Assembly (NCBI RefSeq): GCF_003391095.1 | Contig: NZ_CP031447.1 | Span: 2,728,001-2,792,000, forward strand | Source of the DNA: Austwickia chelonae | GTDB taxonomy: Bacteria; Actinomycetota; Actinomycetes; Actinomycetales; Dermatophilaceae | Direction of reading: 5' to 3' | DNA length: 64,000 nt | Shown: one piece after another, positions 26,499 through 34,597 of the stretch | Numbering within the stretch: the first letter of the stretch is position 1 | Layout: each line of letters starts with the position of its first letter | Made by a program: the position numbers and the translations under genes | The notes under the pieces: model-generated | The model's input: the letters and a program-made list of their open reading frames with translations, nothing else | Told to the model about the DNA's origin: nothing | The model's database searches: none

Positions 26499-27203
26499 TT
26501 GAGACATCTTTCATCTGGACATGGCCTGGCCACAGGGTCCTTGATCGCGGAGGATATCCATGTGTCATTCGGGTCCACCCCAGCCGTACGAGGGGCACAT
26601 CTCAGAATTGATCGTGGTGAGATCGTTGCTTTGGTGGGGCCAAGTGGGTGCGGGAAGTCAACACTGCTCAGATGCTTGGCCGGAATACACGTTCCTCAGT
26701 CCGGGCGTGTCGCATTTAATGATAAAGTGATCTCGGAGCTCTCCGACTCAGGACGCCGAAAATTTCGTGCCTGTCATCTGGGCTTCGTTCTACAGTTCGG
26801 CGACCTCATCAATGAGTTGACATTGCTGGAAAATGCGGCGTTACCCGCTTTGATGCGTGGCGCCACCCGTAGGGCAGGATTTGCAGAGGCAAAAATCTGT
26901 CTTCAGGAAGTCGGCTTAGAAAATCTCACACACCGGCTGCCACAACAAGTCTCCGGCGGAGAACGCCAGCGAGGGGCCATCGCACGGGCCCTGGTCGGCA
27001 GCCCCAGTTTCATTCTCGCCGATGAACCTACCGGCTCCCTGGACAGCAGCAACAGTGAATTAACACTGAGACTTCTTCTTGACCAGGCGCGCCTACGCCA
27101 TGCCGGGGTGCTCGTGGTGACCCATGATCGTTCTCACCTGGACCGTTACGACCGACTGGTGCAGATGTCCAACGGTCTCGTCATGGGGGCCGAAACATGC
27201 TGA
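26499..27203 (+). CDS. ABC transporter ATPase (MacB/LolD type)
   Basis: A 234-residue ATPase with Walker A GPSGCGKST, a Q-loop region, the signature QVSGGERQRGAIARAL, Walker B FILADEPTGSLDS and a switch His in VVTHDRSHL. This arrangement is typical of ATPases that serve FtsX-like permeases. No ATG fits; the frame seems to start at TTG 26499 or at another rare codon nearby. The stop overlaps the permease start (ATGCTGA). Substrates of the class range from lipoproteins to antimicrobial peptides. Confidence 0.88.
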   Translation: MRHLSSGHGLATGSLIAEDIHVSFGSTPAVRGAHLRIDRGEIVALVGPSGCGKSTLLRCLAGIHVPQSGRVAFNDKVISELSDSGRRKFRACHLGFVLQFGDLINELTLLENAALPALMRGATRRAGFAEAKICLQEVGLENLTHRLPQQVSGGERQRGAIARALVGSPSFILADEPTGSLDSSNSELTLRLLLDQARLRHAGVLVVTHDRSHLDRYDRLVQMSNGLVMGAETC

Positions 27204-29359
27204 GCGCCTCGTGGCGAATGGCTTGGTGGGTGGCCTGGCGTGGACTCAGAGCGGACCGCCGTCGAGGGCCTGCACTTGCGGCGGTTGTCGCCCTCGTCGT
27301 CATCTGTCTGCTCAGCGCGCTGTCAGCCCCAAGCGTAGGCGCGGCGTACCGCGATGTACTCATCGCAACACTTCCTGCCAAGGAATCCCCGCAAAATTTT
27401 AAGCAAGGAGCTTGGCTCTCCCGATCGAATGAAAATTATGACCATGAAACGGTAGAAACTTTCCGAATTTCTGTACCAGAGGGGTCAACTTTTCGTTACC
27501 CGCACACCGAGGTGACACCGGCCCCTGGAGAGATGCTCGTGTCTCCAGCGCTGGCAGACCGGCTAGCGGATGATCACGAATTAAGGGCACGCTACAGCGC
27601 TCAAGTCATAGGGCACTTACCACGCCCAGCATTGACCGGCCCCCGCGACTTACGCGCAGTCATCGGCACCACACCGGAAGATATCGCTGCACGAGAGGGA
27701 ACATTCGTCACACGGATGGGCGAGGCCTCCCGAGCTGAGATCAAGGTCCCCACATCGGTCACCGTGGGTGCTCCACTCATCGGGCTGATGCTCATCATCC
27801 CGCTAGCCTGGCTGATATGGATTACATCCGGCCTGGAATCCACTGCACGTGCACAACGCAGAGAAGCCATGACCTTAATCGGCCTACCTCGCTCGATGCT
27901 GTGGATCGTCGGAGGCGCCGAGGGAATGATCGCGGGTGTCGTAGGAGCAGCGCTCGGTGCACTTTTCTTTCTTCTGATCAAACCGATAGTGGCTCCCGCT
28001 GTCCCCCTGGGCACAGGGGTCTGGCCTGAAGACATTTCCCCACCGATCGGGCAGTCGGCGGTCGTTCTGGCTCTGGTGATCCTCTTCGTGGCTCTTTGCG
28101 ACGCAGCTAGCTCAGCCAGATCTGGTTTCACCCCACAACCAGGCCGTAATCATCGTCGCCACGTGATCATCGGCCTCTGCGCCGCGGTGCTGGGTGTTGC
28201 GATGACCGCATCCTCGTTCTGGTGGCCCGATCAGGATGACATCGATACCAGAGGAAAACTTCTACTTGCCGGTTTTCTTTTATTGTGCATTTCCACCACT
28301 TCCCTAGGAAGAGAGATCGCTAGAGAAGTAGCTAAACTACCGATGCGGGCACGCAGGCCCTGGCTACTCATCGCAGGATCTGTCACCCAACGGCAAAGTG
28401 GCAATACAGCTGGAATGGCAGGCGCATTAGCCATTCTGGTCTTAGTGACAGGCATAATGCTGTCCCTGTTCCCAACACTAGGAGAAGCAGGATCTAGCCG
28501 TCGGACAAAAGCAGCTGAAATGCTAGGTCGACGACTCCTGATTGCGCCCTTCCCAACGAATGACCCCAGCAAATTCATGTTTAGCTCAGCTGCCATACTG
28601 ACCGTAGAACATCCCGCAGTTAACTCGTCGAGCCCCTCTCCACAGATCAAAGTCTGGTTTGATTGCCGGGGGCTCTCGGTGCACGCTGATCCACCTACGT
28701 GTAGCGCCAAGGCCGTCGACGCCGCTCGGATAGCTTTCGCCGCACAGGGCATCCCACTCCCTGAAGAAATCAGCACTGGCACAGCGCCGCACACAACATA
28801 TGAGTCCCACGATAATGCCATTGATTCCCCCTCGAAAGTCACCTACTTCATCTTCCAACCAAGCTCGGATGAGCAGCTTGAAATGCTTCGGACATCCCTG
28901 ATACATCAAGGGTTCAATGGCTCGTCATTACAGACGCTTGGCGAACAGTCCGACGCCGCATTACAAGTCACCAGACCATTCATCGCAGCCACGATCGCCG
29001 GGATGACTATGGCGTGCCTGGTTGCAGTGTTCTCCCTCACGACCAGCCTCATCGCACAAGTCGTCGGTCGCCGTGACGGCTTACGCGGCCTACGTATCGC
29101 CGGAGTTTCCCTCGCCTCACTGCGAGCAGCCCTCATGCTGCAAGCCTGCTTGAACGTCTGGCCTACAGTAGCGCTGGCCTGGTTAGGCGGACTCGCCACC
29201 GGGACTGCCTTCATCAAACTATCCACTACAGGCGTTGAGCTGCCCATCGTGCCGTCAATGACATTGGCCTTGAGTGCCGCGATCTGTGCCCCCTTAGCCG
29301 TGGTATTCACACGCCGCACGCTTGATCACGTGTCCGACCCGGCGGAAAATCACGAGTGA
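27197..29359 (+). CDS. FtsX-like ABC permease
   Basis: A 720-residue membrane protein. One membrane segment near residue 30 is followed by an extracellular domain, then about six segments between 187 and 425. A second extracellular domain covers roughly 430-600, and three segments end the protein (FtsX domain with GLRGLRIAGVSLASLRAALM). This two-half layout is that of large FtsX/MacB-type exporters that act on surface or membrane substrates rather than by classical import. It is coupled to the ATPase by overlap. Base composition is visibly lower in G/C than in neighbours, suggesting transfer. Confidence 0.82.
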   Translation: MLSASWRMAWWVAWRGLRADRRRGPALAAVVALVVICLLSALSAPSVGAAYRDVLIATLPAKESPQNFKQGAWLSRSNENYDHETVETFRISVPEGSTFRYPHTEVTPAPGEMLVSPALADRLADDHELRARYSAQVIGHLPRPALTGPRDLRAVIGTTPEDIAAREGTFVTRMGEASRAEIKVPTSVTVGAPLIGLMLIIPLAWLIWITSGLESTARAQRREAMTLIGLPRSMLWIVGGAEGMIAGVVGAALGALFFLLIKPIVAPAVPLGTGVWPEDISPPIGQSAVVLALVILFVALCDAASSARSGFTPQPGRNHRRHVIIGLCAAVLGVAMTASSFWWPDQDDIDTRGKLLLAGFLLLCISTTSLGREIAREVAKLPMRARRPWLLIAGSVTQRQSGNTAGMAGALAILVLVTGIMLSLFPTLGEAGSSRRTKAAEMLGRRLLIAPFPTNDPSKFMFSSAAILTVEHPAVNSSSPSPQIKVWFDCRGLSVHADPPTCSAKAVDAARIAFAAQGIPLPEEISTGTAPHTTYESHDNAIDSPSKVTYFIFQPSSDEQLEMLRTSLIHQGFNGSSLQTLGEQSDAALQVTRPFIAATIAGMTMACLVAVFSLTTSLIAQVVGRRDGLRGLRIAGVSLASLRAALMLQACLNVWPTVALAWLGGLATGTAFIKLSTTGVELPIVPSMTLALSAAICAPLAVVFTRRTLDHVSDPAENHE

Positions 29360-29677
29360 CCCAACAAGAATCACCACCGGACGGCATTCAGTCATCACAG
29401 CGCAAGGTTGTCATTGACATTTAGCCTCCGGGCTGCGCGCATCTCCCCTTGACGTAGACATTTCGAGGTTCATCGCCAGAGAGCGCAATACCTGGCCAAG
29501 AGGACACTGCGGTGGCCCAGTGCCACTGCGGTGTCGCGCCTCGGCTGCGGTGGTGACCTGTCAGCACCGCAGTGCTGACACTCCACCGCAGTGCCCGCCC
29601 ACCTCCTCCCTCTCCCCCGGGCACCAAGCGCTACCGGACGACCCCAGGCCGTCCGTCTCCCCTGCGAGGATCTGCCC
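29360..29677. other. Interval containing repeat copy B
   Basis: There is no gene. Composition returns to high G/C near 29500. It contains the palindromic repeat at 29505-29594 and the presumed promoter of the small membrane protein gene. Confidence 0.5.
29505..29594. repeat. Palindromic repeat, copy B
   Basis: The units are CACTGCGGTGG, CACTGCGGTGT and CTGCGGTGG, a GTGACCTGTCAG centre, then CACCGCAGTG and CCACCGCAGTG. It has the same order of three direct and two inverted units as copy A. Confidence 0.78.
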
Positions 29678-30013
29678 ATGGACGTTCTACGCTCGGTCGC
29701 CCTCTTCGTCATCGCCGCTGTCGCCGAGATCGGGGGCGCCTGGCTGGTCTGGCAGGGCATCCGGGAGCAACGAGGCCTCGCCTGGGTCGGAGCCGGGTTC
29801 GTCGCGCTCGGCCTGTACGGGCTCGTCGCCACCCTTCAGCCGGACGCCCATTTCGGGAGGATTCTCGCGGCCTACGGCGGCGTCTTCGTCGCCGGGTCGC
29901 TGGCGTGGGGAATGGTCGTCGACGGCTTCCGCCCCGATCGCTGGGATGTCATCGGCGCGGCGTTCTGCCTGGTCGGCGTGGCCGTCATCATGTACGCACC
30001 CAGGCCGTCCTGA
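29678..30013 (+). CDS. UPF0060 (YnfA-like) small membrane protein
   Basis: A 111-residue protein with four membrane segments and the UPF0060 features [17 protein letters not shown] near the N-terminus and [19 protein letters not shown] in the middle. It resembles small multidrug resistance carriers in size and topology; transport is suspected for some members. The ATG at 29678 follows GAGGAT. It is convergent with the PTS gene, 67 bases away. Confidence 0.9.
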   Translation: MDVLRSVALFVIAAVAEIGGAWLVWQGIREQRGLAWVGAGFVALGLYGLVATLQPDAHFGRILAAYGGVFVAGSLAWGMVVDGFRPDRWDVIGAAFCLVGVAVIMYAPRPS

Positions 30014-30080
30014 GGTCGGTCGGGCAAGAACCTCCGGCGCCGCCCACAACGGTGGACGGGCCACATCGGCCTTCCTGCAC

Positions 30081-31613
30081 CTAGTCGTCCAGGTCGAGCA
30101 TCTCGACGATTTCGTTCCGGTAGATGATCGCCTTCGCACCGAAGACCACCTGCACCCCACCGGCGACCTCGATGACGCCCGCCGCACCCACAGTGCGCAG
30201 AGCGTCCTTGTCCACCTCATCCGGCCTGCGCACCGCGACCCGCAACCGGGTGATGCACGCGTCCACGCTCTCCAGGTTCCCTGCACCGCCCAGTGCCGAC
30301 ACGATCTGCTCGCACTCCTGACGCAGCGGGCTCGTCCCGGGCCCCGGTTCGACCACATCACCGGACCCCGAACCCACCACCTCACCGCCATCGGTCTCCT
30401 CCTCGAAACGGCCCGGCGTCGCGATCCCGAACCGGCGGATCGCCACACTGAACGAGAAGTAGTAGACGAAGAACCACGCCACCCCGAACGGGACGACCAA
30501 CAGCCAGTTCGTCCGGTCGTTGCCCTGCAGCACGCCGAACAAGGTGAAGTCGATGACCCCGCCGGAGAAGGTGTTCCCGATCCGCACCGACAGCAGGTCC
30601 GCCGCGAGGAAGCTCACCCCGTCCAGGAAGGCGTGCCAGACGTACAGCAGCGGCGCCACGAACAGGAACATGAACTCCAACGGCTCGGTGATCCCCGTCA
30701 CGAACGAGGTCAACGCCACCGAGAAGAACAGACCCGTGTACTTCGCCCGCCGCTCCGCCGGTACACACCTCCACATCGCGAAGGCCGCCCCCGGCAGACC
30801 GAACATCATCGTGCCGAACCGACCCGCGAAATACTTCGTCCCCTCGGTGAATAACCCCGCGTGCGCAGGATCGGCCAACTGGGCGAAGAAGATCTTCTGC
30901 GCCCCCACCACCTGCTGACCGGCCACCATCTCCGTGCCGCCCAACGGGGTGTACCAGAACATCGGATAGACCACGTGGTGCAGGCCGACCGCCCCGGACA
31001 GCCGCAACAGGAAGCCGTACAGGAAGGTTCCCAGTGCTCCCAACGAAGCGATCGACTCCCCCGAGACGATCAACGCCTGCTGGACCGGCGGCCACACCAG
31101 GAAGAAGACCGCCCCGACCCCCATCGCCGCGAAGGAGGTCACGATCGGCACGAAGCGTGACCCGCCGAAGAAACCCAGGAAGGCCGGCAACTGGATGTTG
31201 TAGTACCGGTTGTGCAGCCACACCGCGACCCCGCCGATGGCCAACGAGCCCACCACACCGGTGTCCACCGGCTTGCCACCCGGGTCGAAGACCTTCAACA
31301 GCGCGCCGATCGTCGCCGTCATCACGAAATAACCGACCAGACCGGACAAGGCCGCGGTCCCCTTGTCCCGCTTGGCCAATCCGATGCACAGACCGACCGA
31401 CAGCAGGATCGCCAGATTCGTGAAGACGATGGCACCGGCGTCGTTCATCACCTTGAAGATGCCCTGGAGCAGGGCGTTGTCCAGAGCGGGATACGCCGTG
31501 ACCGTCGTGGGATTGGACAGTGCGCCGCCGATGCCGAGGAGCAGCCCCGCAGCAGGGAGGATCGCGATCGGGAGCATGAAACTCTTCCCGATCCGTTGGA
31601 GCTGTTTGAACAT
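30081..31613 (-). CDS. PTS EIICB, glucose/N-acetylglucosamine family
   Basis: A 510-residue fused sugar permease. The EIIC part has about ten membrane segments with the family marks QLPAFLGFFGGSRFVPIVTS, GLHHVVYPMFWYTPLGG and VTGITEPLEFMFLFVAPLLY. After a Gly/Glu linker comes EIIB with the phosphorylated Cys in ESVDACITRLRVAVR. It imports and phosphorylates a hexose; the Glc family includes glucose, GlcNAc and maltose types, which I cannot separate. It lacks an EIIA domain, so it must use one encoded elsewhere. The ATG at 31611-31613 follows GGAGA. A long leader precedes it, with promoter, hairpin and terminator. Confidence 0.92.
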   Translation of the reverse strand: MFKQLQRIGKSFMLPIAILPAAGLLLGIGGALSNPTTVTAYPALDNALLQGIFKVMNDAGAIVFTNLAILLSVGLCIGLAKRDKGTAALSGLVGYFVMTATIGALLKVFDPGGKPVDTGVVGSLAIGGVAVWLHNRYYNIQLPAFLGFFGGSRFVPIVTSFAAMGVGAVFFLVWPPVQQALIVSGESIASLGALGTFLYGFLLRLSGAVGLHHVVYPMFWYTPLGGTEMVAGQQVVGAQKIFFAQLADPAHAGLFTEGTKYFAGRFGTMMFGLPGAAFAMWRCVPAERRAKYTGLFFSVALTSFVTGITEPLEFMFLFVAPLLYVWHAFLDGVSFLAADLLSVRIGNTFSGGVIDFTLFGVLQGNDRTNWLLVVPFGVAWFFVYYFSFSVAIRRFGIATPGRFEEETDGGEVVGSGSGDVVEPGPGTSPLRQECEQIVSALGGAGNLESVDACITRLRVAVRRPDEVDKDALRTVGAAGVIEVAGGVQVVFGAKAIIYRNEIVEMLDLDD

Positions 31614-31700
31614 GTCTCTCCGATGAGCGAGATAGGACCGAACCCGAGGGCCGAACCTGACGCCCGGAGGGCAGCCATCGCGTCCGGGCGAACACCAGAG

Positions 31701-31759
31701 CAACGAAAAACCCGAGCGGGGCGCGCTCGACCTCAGATCGAGAACATCTCGCTCGGGTT
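31701..31759 (-). terminator. Leader terminator upstream of the PTS gene
   Basis: On the minus strand a ten-base-pair stem, AACCCGAGCG with CGCTCGGGTT, encloses a smaller inner hairpin and is followed directly by TTTCG, giving a run of five T. It ends 88 bases before the PTS start codon. It could also end transcripts of the RHS fragment, but its place behind a promoter and RAT-like hairpin fits antitermination control. Confidence 0.75.
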
Positions 31760-31772
31760 CTGCCCGGACGTA

Positions 31773-31805
31773 CCGGTAACAGCCCACAGCTGTAACGGGT
31801 TCACC
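31773..31805 (-). promoter_or_regulatory. RAT-like hairpin (antiterminator binding site candidate)
   Basis: On the minus strand GTTACAGC and GCTGTTAC form an imperfect stem around a short loop, starting at the predicted transcript 5' end. LicT-type proteins bind such imperfect hairpins near the 5' end of PTS leaders. The similarity to known RAT sequences is structural rather than by consensus. Confidence 0.45.
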
Positions 31806-31831
31806 GTAAACAGCCCTCACCGACCGGTCAA
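31803..31831 (-). promoter_or_regulatory. Promoter of the PTS leader
   Basis: On the minus strand TTGACC, a spacer of exactly 17 bases, and TACGGT give a good vegetative -35/-10 pair. It overlaps the last codons of the RHS fragment and would start the transcript just before the RAT-like hairpin. Confidence 0.65.
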
Positions 31832-32206
31832 GGGCAGGCCCGGGCACACCGCACGCCCAGACCATGGGCCCGACGCGAAACCCAGCTTCTTCGGAATCAC
31901 AGAAATGATCTCGCCGGTGACGACCTCGAAGAGGCCTCTCAACCCGGCTGCCTCACCCATGGGGTCGACCCGGTGACAACAGTTGCCACCCGTGTAGAGA
32001 TAGGTGTTCTTCTCCTCCACGGAAGGATCCGGGGTGGTGAAACGCCCGGTCACCGGGTTGTACCAACGCACACCTAACCCGGTCATCCCGGAAACCGGGA
32101 TCGCTGCCGACACGAATCCTGCCCACACCGAACGCCGACCCATCACGGTCTGCCCAGTTCCAGGTGCCAGATGCCCACCAGCAAGCGCCGACAGGGCCGA
32201 CGACAC
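31817..32206 (-). pseudogene. RHS-repeat protein C-terminal fragment
   Basis: The frame of up to 129 codons contains GLGVRWYNPVTGRFTTPDPS and NTYLYTGGNCCHRVDPMGEA. This is the conserved end of an RHS core (R-Y-DP-GRF-DP, then YLY-GNP-DP-G), after which a variable toxin tip begins. Only about 45 residues follow. The N-terminal thousand or more residues are missing and no immunity gene is apparent. A possible start at 32206 has no good ribosome site. It is most likely a leftover tip cassette from a polymorphic toxin locus. Confidence 0.65.
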
Positions 32207-32599
32207 GGCCCCGTCACTGGCAAGTCCTACACCTGAAAAACGGTATTAATCAATACAACTGGGAAAAAGTACAAAGCACACTTAAAGCCGGTGAGATGCG
32301 TGAACTCAGGTGCCCGAACATCACTTCGGTGGTGCATGGTCACTTCGGTGGTGACCCGTCGGCACCGAAGTGACCATGCACCACCGAAGTGGCCGACCGG
32401 ACCCCAGGTCGGCCTAAGGATCCGGGGAACGCTCGGTCACCGGACGCGCCCTACCTGGGCAGTGGCACCGAAGCTGCGGCAAGTCGGGGAATCCCCTGCG
32501 AACACCGTACGCGAAGGTGTTGACTGAGCCTGGCCAGATTCGCTGAGTAACTAACTGCCATAACGTTTTTCCAATGCCACCGCTCAATGAGGAGTAGCC
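32207..32599. other. Interval containing repeat copy C
   Basis: No gene is supported. The region 32225-32300 is A/T-richer than its surroundings. It holds a perfect long palindrome (copy C) and, at its right end, the promoter region and GAGGAG ribosome site of the endoglycosidase gene. Confidence 0.5.
32322..32391. repeat. Palindromic repeat, copy C (perfect 29-bp inverted repeat)
   Basis: The left arm at 32322-32350 and the right arm at 32363-32391 are exact reverse complements around a 12-base centre, GTGACCCGTCGG. Each arm has two CACTTCGGTG units. Relative to copies A and B the stem base G is T on one side and C is A on the other, so pairing is kept while sequence changes. Confidence 0.85.
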
Positions 32600-33538
32600 A
32601 TGGCAGCACGCCACGACGTGCCCGCTCACCCGCGATATGTCGGCATCACACCGCCACCCCGTTTCCTCGCGGCCCTGATGACCGCCTTCCTCGTCGTGGT
32701 CGGCGCCATCGCCGCACCAGGACCAGCCCAGGCTGCTTCTCCCCGGAAGCACAAGAGCATCGTCTACGTCGAGGTCAACTCCAACGAACTGGCCAACGCC
32801 GGTAAATACCGACTGGCCGACGGCACGAACGTCTTCGACATCGCCATCATCTTCGCCGCGAACATCAACACCGGCAGCGACGGCAACGCAAAGCTCCACC
32901 TCAACGACAAGGTGCAGCGGACCCTCGACAATGCGGACACCCAGATCCGCCCCCTGCAACGCCATGGCACCAAGGTGACCCTGTCATTGCTGGGCAACCA
33001 CCAGAAGTCCGGCTTCGCGAACTTCCCGACCAGGGAAGCCGCCGATCAGTACGCCGCCCAGGTGGCACAGGTCGTCAAGCAGTACGGGCTGGACGGCGTC
33101 GACATCGACGACGAGTGGGTCAAGTACGGTTCCAACGGTGTACCTGCCGCGAACGGACAGTCGGCGATCTGGCTCGTCGAAGCCCTCCACGCGAAGCTCC
33201 CCCAGGGCAGCATCATCTCGCTGTACAACATCGGCCCGGCCGCCGGCCAGCTGGCAGCCGCCCTGAGCAAGGTGACCGACAAGATCACCTACATCTGCAA
33301 CCCCCACTACGGCACGTACGCGCCCCCGTCGTTCAACGTGGACAAGTCACGCCTCGGCGCGGCCGCCGTCGATCTCAACCAGACCGGCAAGTCCCGGATC
33401 CGAGAACTCGCACAGAGCACCGTCCGCGACGGTTACGGCTACTTCGTCACCTACGACCTCACCGCGGGCGACCACAGCGCCACCCTCTCGACCTTCACCG
33501 AGAAGCTCTACGGGCAACGCGCCGTCCACAAGGGCTGA
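32600..33538 (+). CDS. Secreted endo-beta-N-acetylglucosaminidase, Endo H-like (GH18)
   Basis: A 312-residue protein. A long signal peptide ends near PGPAQA (about residue 45). The catalytic motif is YGLDGVDIDDEWVKYGSNG, the GH18 DGxDxDxE signature with the acid Glu. IISLYNIGPAA and the closing DGYGYFVTYDLTAGDHSA match the Streptomyces Endo H pattern. It cleaves the chitobiose core of high-mannose N-glycans outside the cell and may serve nutrition or host interaction. The ATG at 32600 follows GAGGAG. It is monocistronic with its own terminator. Confidence 0.93.
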   Translation: MAARHDVPAHPRYVGITPPPRFLAALMTAFLVVVGAIAAPGPAQAASPRKHKSIVYVEVNSNELANAGKYRLADGTNVFDIAIIFAANINTGSDGNAKLHLNDKVQRTLDNADTQIRPLQRHGTKVTLSLLGNHQKSGFANFPTREAADQYAAQVAQVVKQYGLDGVDIDDEWVKYGSNGVPAANGQSAIWLVEALHAKLPQGSIISLYNIGPAAGQLAAALSKVTDKITYICNPHYGTYAPPSFNVDKSRLGAAAVDLNQTGKSRIRELAQSTVRDGYGYFVTYDLTAGDHSATLSTFTEKLYGQRAVHKG

Positions 33539-33550
33539 ACCCTCCCCACG

Positions 33551-33601
33551 GGAAAAGGGTGGGTCCGCTCTCCACCACGGGGAACGGACCCACCCTTTTC
33601 C
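33551..33601 (+). terminator. Terminator after the endoglycosidase gene
   Basis: A perfect 17-base-pair stem, GGAAAAGGGTGGGTCCG and its complement, with a 17-base loop, starts 12 bases after the stop. The right arm includes TTTT, so it may work in both directions. Confidence 0.8.
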
Positions 33602-33686
33602 TGCCCGCAGTCGCCGACAACGGGGAACACGCAACCGGCGAGCGCACGGACCTACGCATGACGCCTCGAGGGCGGAGGGAAGAGGA

Positions 33687-34376
33687 TCAACGTCCCTGGA
33701 AGGCGTCGAGCGCCACACCCAGCGTGGCTGCGGCTCGCCAGTCCATCCGGCTGCCGTCCTCCAACTTGGGCAGGGTGATGAGGTAGTTGTCGAAGATTTT
33801 GAACTGTCGTTCGTCGGACATCACCAGTTGCTCGGAGGCATCGTAGAAGTCGAAGTGGAACTGCCACGGGATGGCCTCGAGCAGTTCACCGACCACCGGG
33901 ACCAGTCCGCTGAAGCGACGCGTCATCGCCATGCCTTTGCTGCGTTCACGGCCGGTGGCCCGCAGGCCGGGCGTCTCCAGGTGCCACGTGGAGTTCAGCA
34001 GGGAGGCGACACCGTCCTTGCGGTAGATCGCCACGGTTTCCCCGTCGGCGTTGTAGACGTCTGTGGTGGCGGCCAGGTCGACGACATGGCGCGACTTGGT
34101 CCTCAGGACGAGCGCCGACTTCGACTCGTCGGAGAAGAAGTCGATCTTCTCCTTGAGTGCGATGATCTTCTGGTCCGCGAAGAGCAACAGGTCGCCAGGC
34201 TTGCCCTCCTCATCGGCGAGGTGGACCCAGTACTTGTTCATCACCGGGCTGATCTTCTGCTTGATGTAGAGCCGCTCGACCTCCTGCGGGCCGGGCAGGC
34301 CGTGCCCGATCGTGGCGTTCTGCTCCCAGACGGTGTCTTCCGTGGCCATGGTCAGCTGTTCGTTCCCCGTAGTCAT
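33687..34376 (-). CDS. LURP-one/phospholipid scramblase-like protein
   Basis: A 229-residue cytoplasmic protein with the beta-rich tubby-like pattern of the LURP1/scramblase-related family: YIKQKISPVMNKYWVHLADE, then GDLLLFADQKIIALKEKIDF, and a C-terminal FDFYDASEQLVMSDERQFK. Bacterial members have no proven function; membrane or phospholipid binding is suspected from the fold. The start is probably the ATG at 34374-34376 (MTTGNEQL); three codons upstream is an alternative. It is convergent with the endoglycosidase and divergent from the Mrp operon. Confidence 0.7.
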   Translation of the reverse strand: MTTGNEQLTMATEDTVWEQNATIGHGLPGPQEVERLYIKQKISPVMNKYWVHLADEEGKPGDLLLFADQKIIALKEKIDFFSDESKSALVLRTKSRHVVDLAATTDVYNADGETVAIYRKDGVASLLNSTWHLETPGLRATGRERSKGMAMTRRFSGLVPVVGELLEAIPWQFHFDFYDASEQLVMSDERQFKIFDNYLITLPKLEDGSRMDWRAAATLGVALDAFQGR

Positions 34377-34597
34377 GACGCACATACTGAAACATGCTCA
34401 CTGGGAATATCCTGTGGGACCTGCTGAAATAACGGTGACGCCCACCGACGGCCACACACCACGACCTGCACCTGTCCCGCAGGAACAGGGATTCTCCCCT
34501 CCGGTAAACGGCTTTCCCCAGGAACAGCGGCCCGCCAGCGCCTAGACTGGAGAGACCCAGCACGCCCCGACGGATCGACCACCCGAAGGATTCTCGA

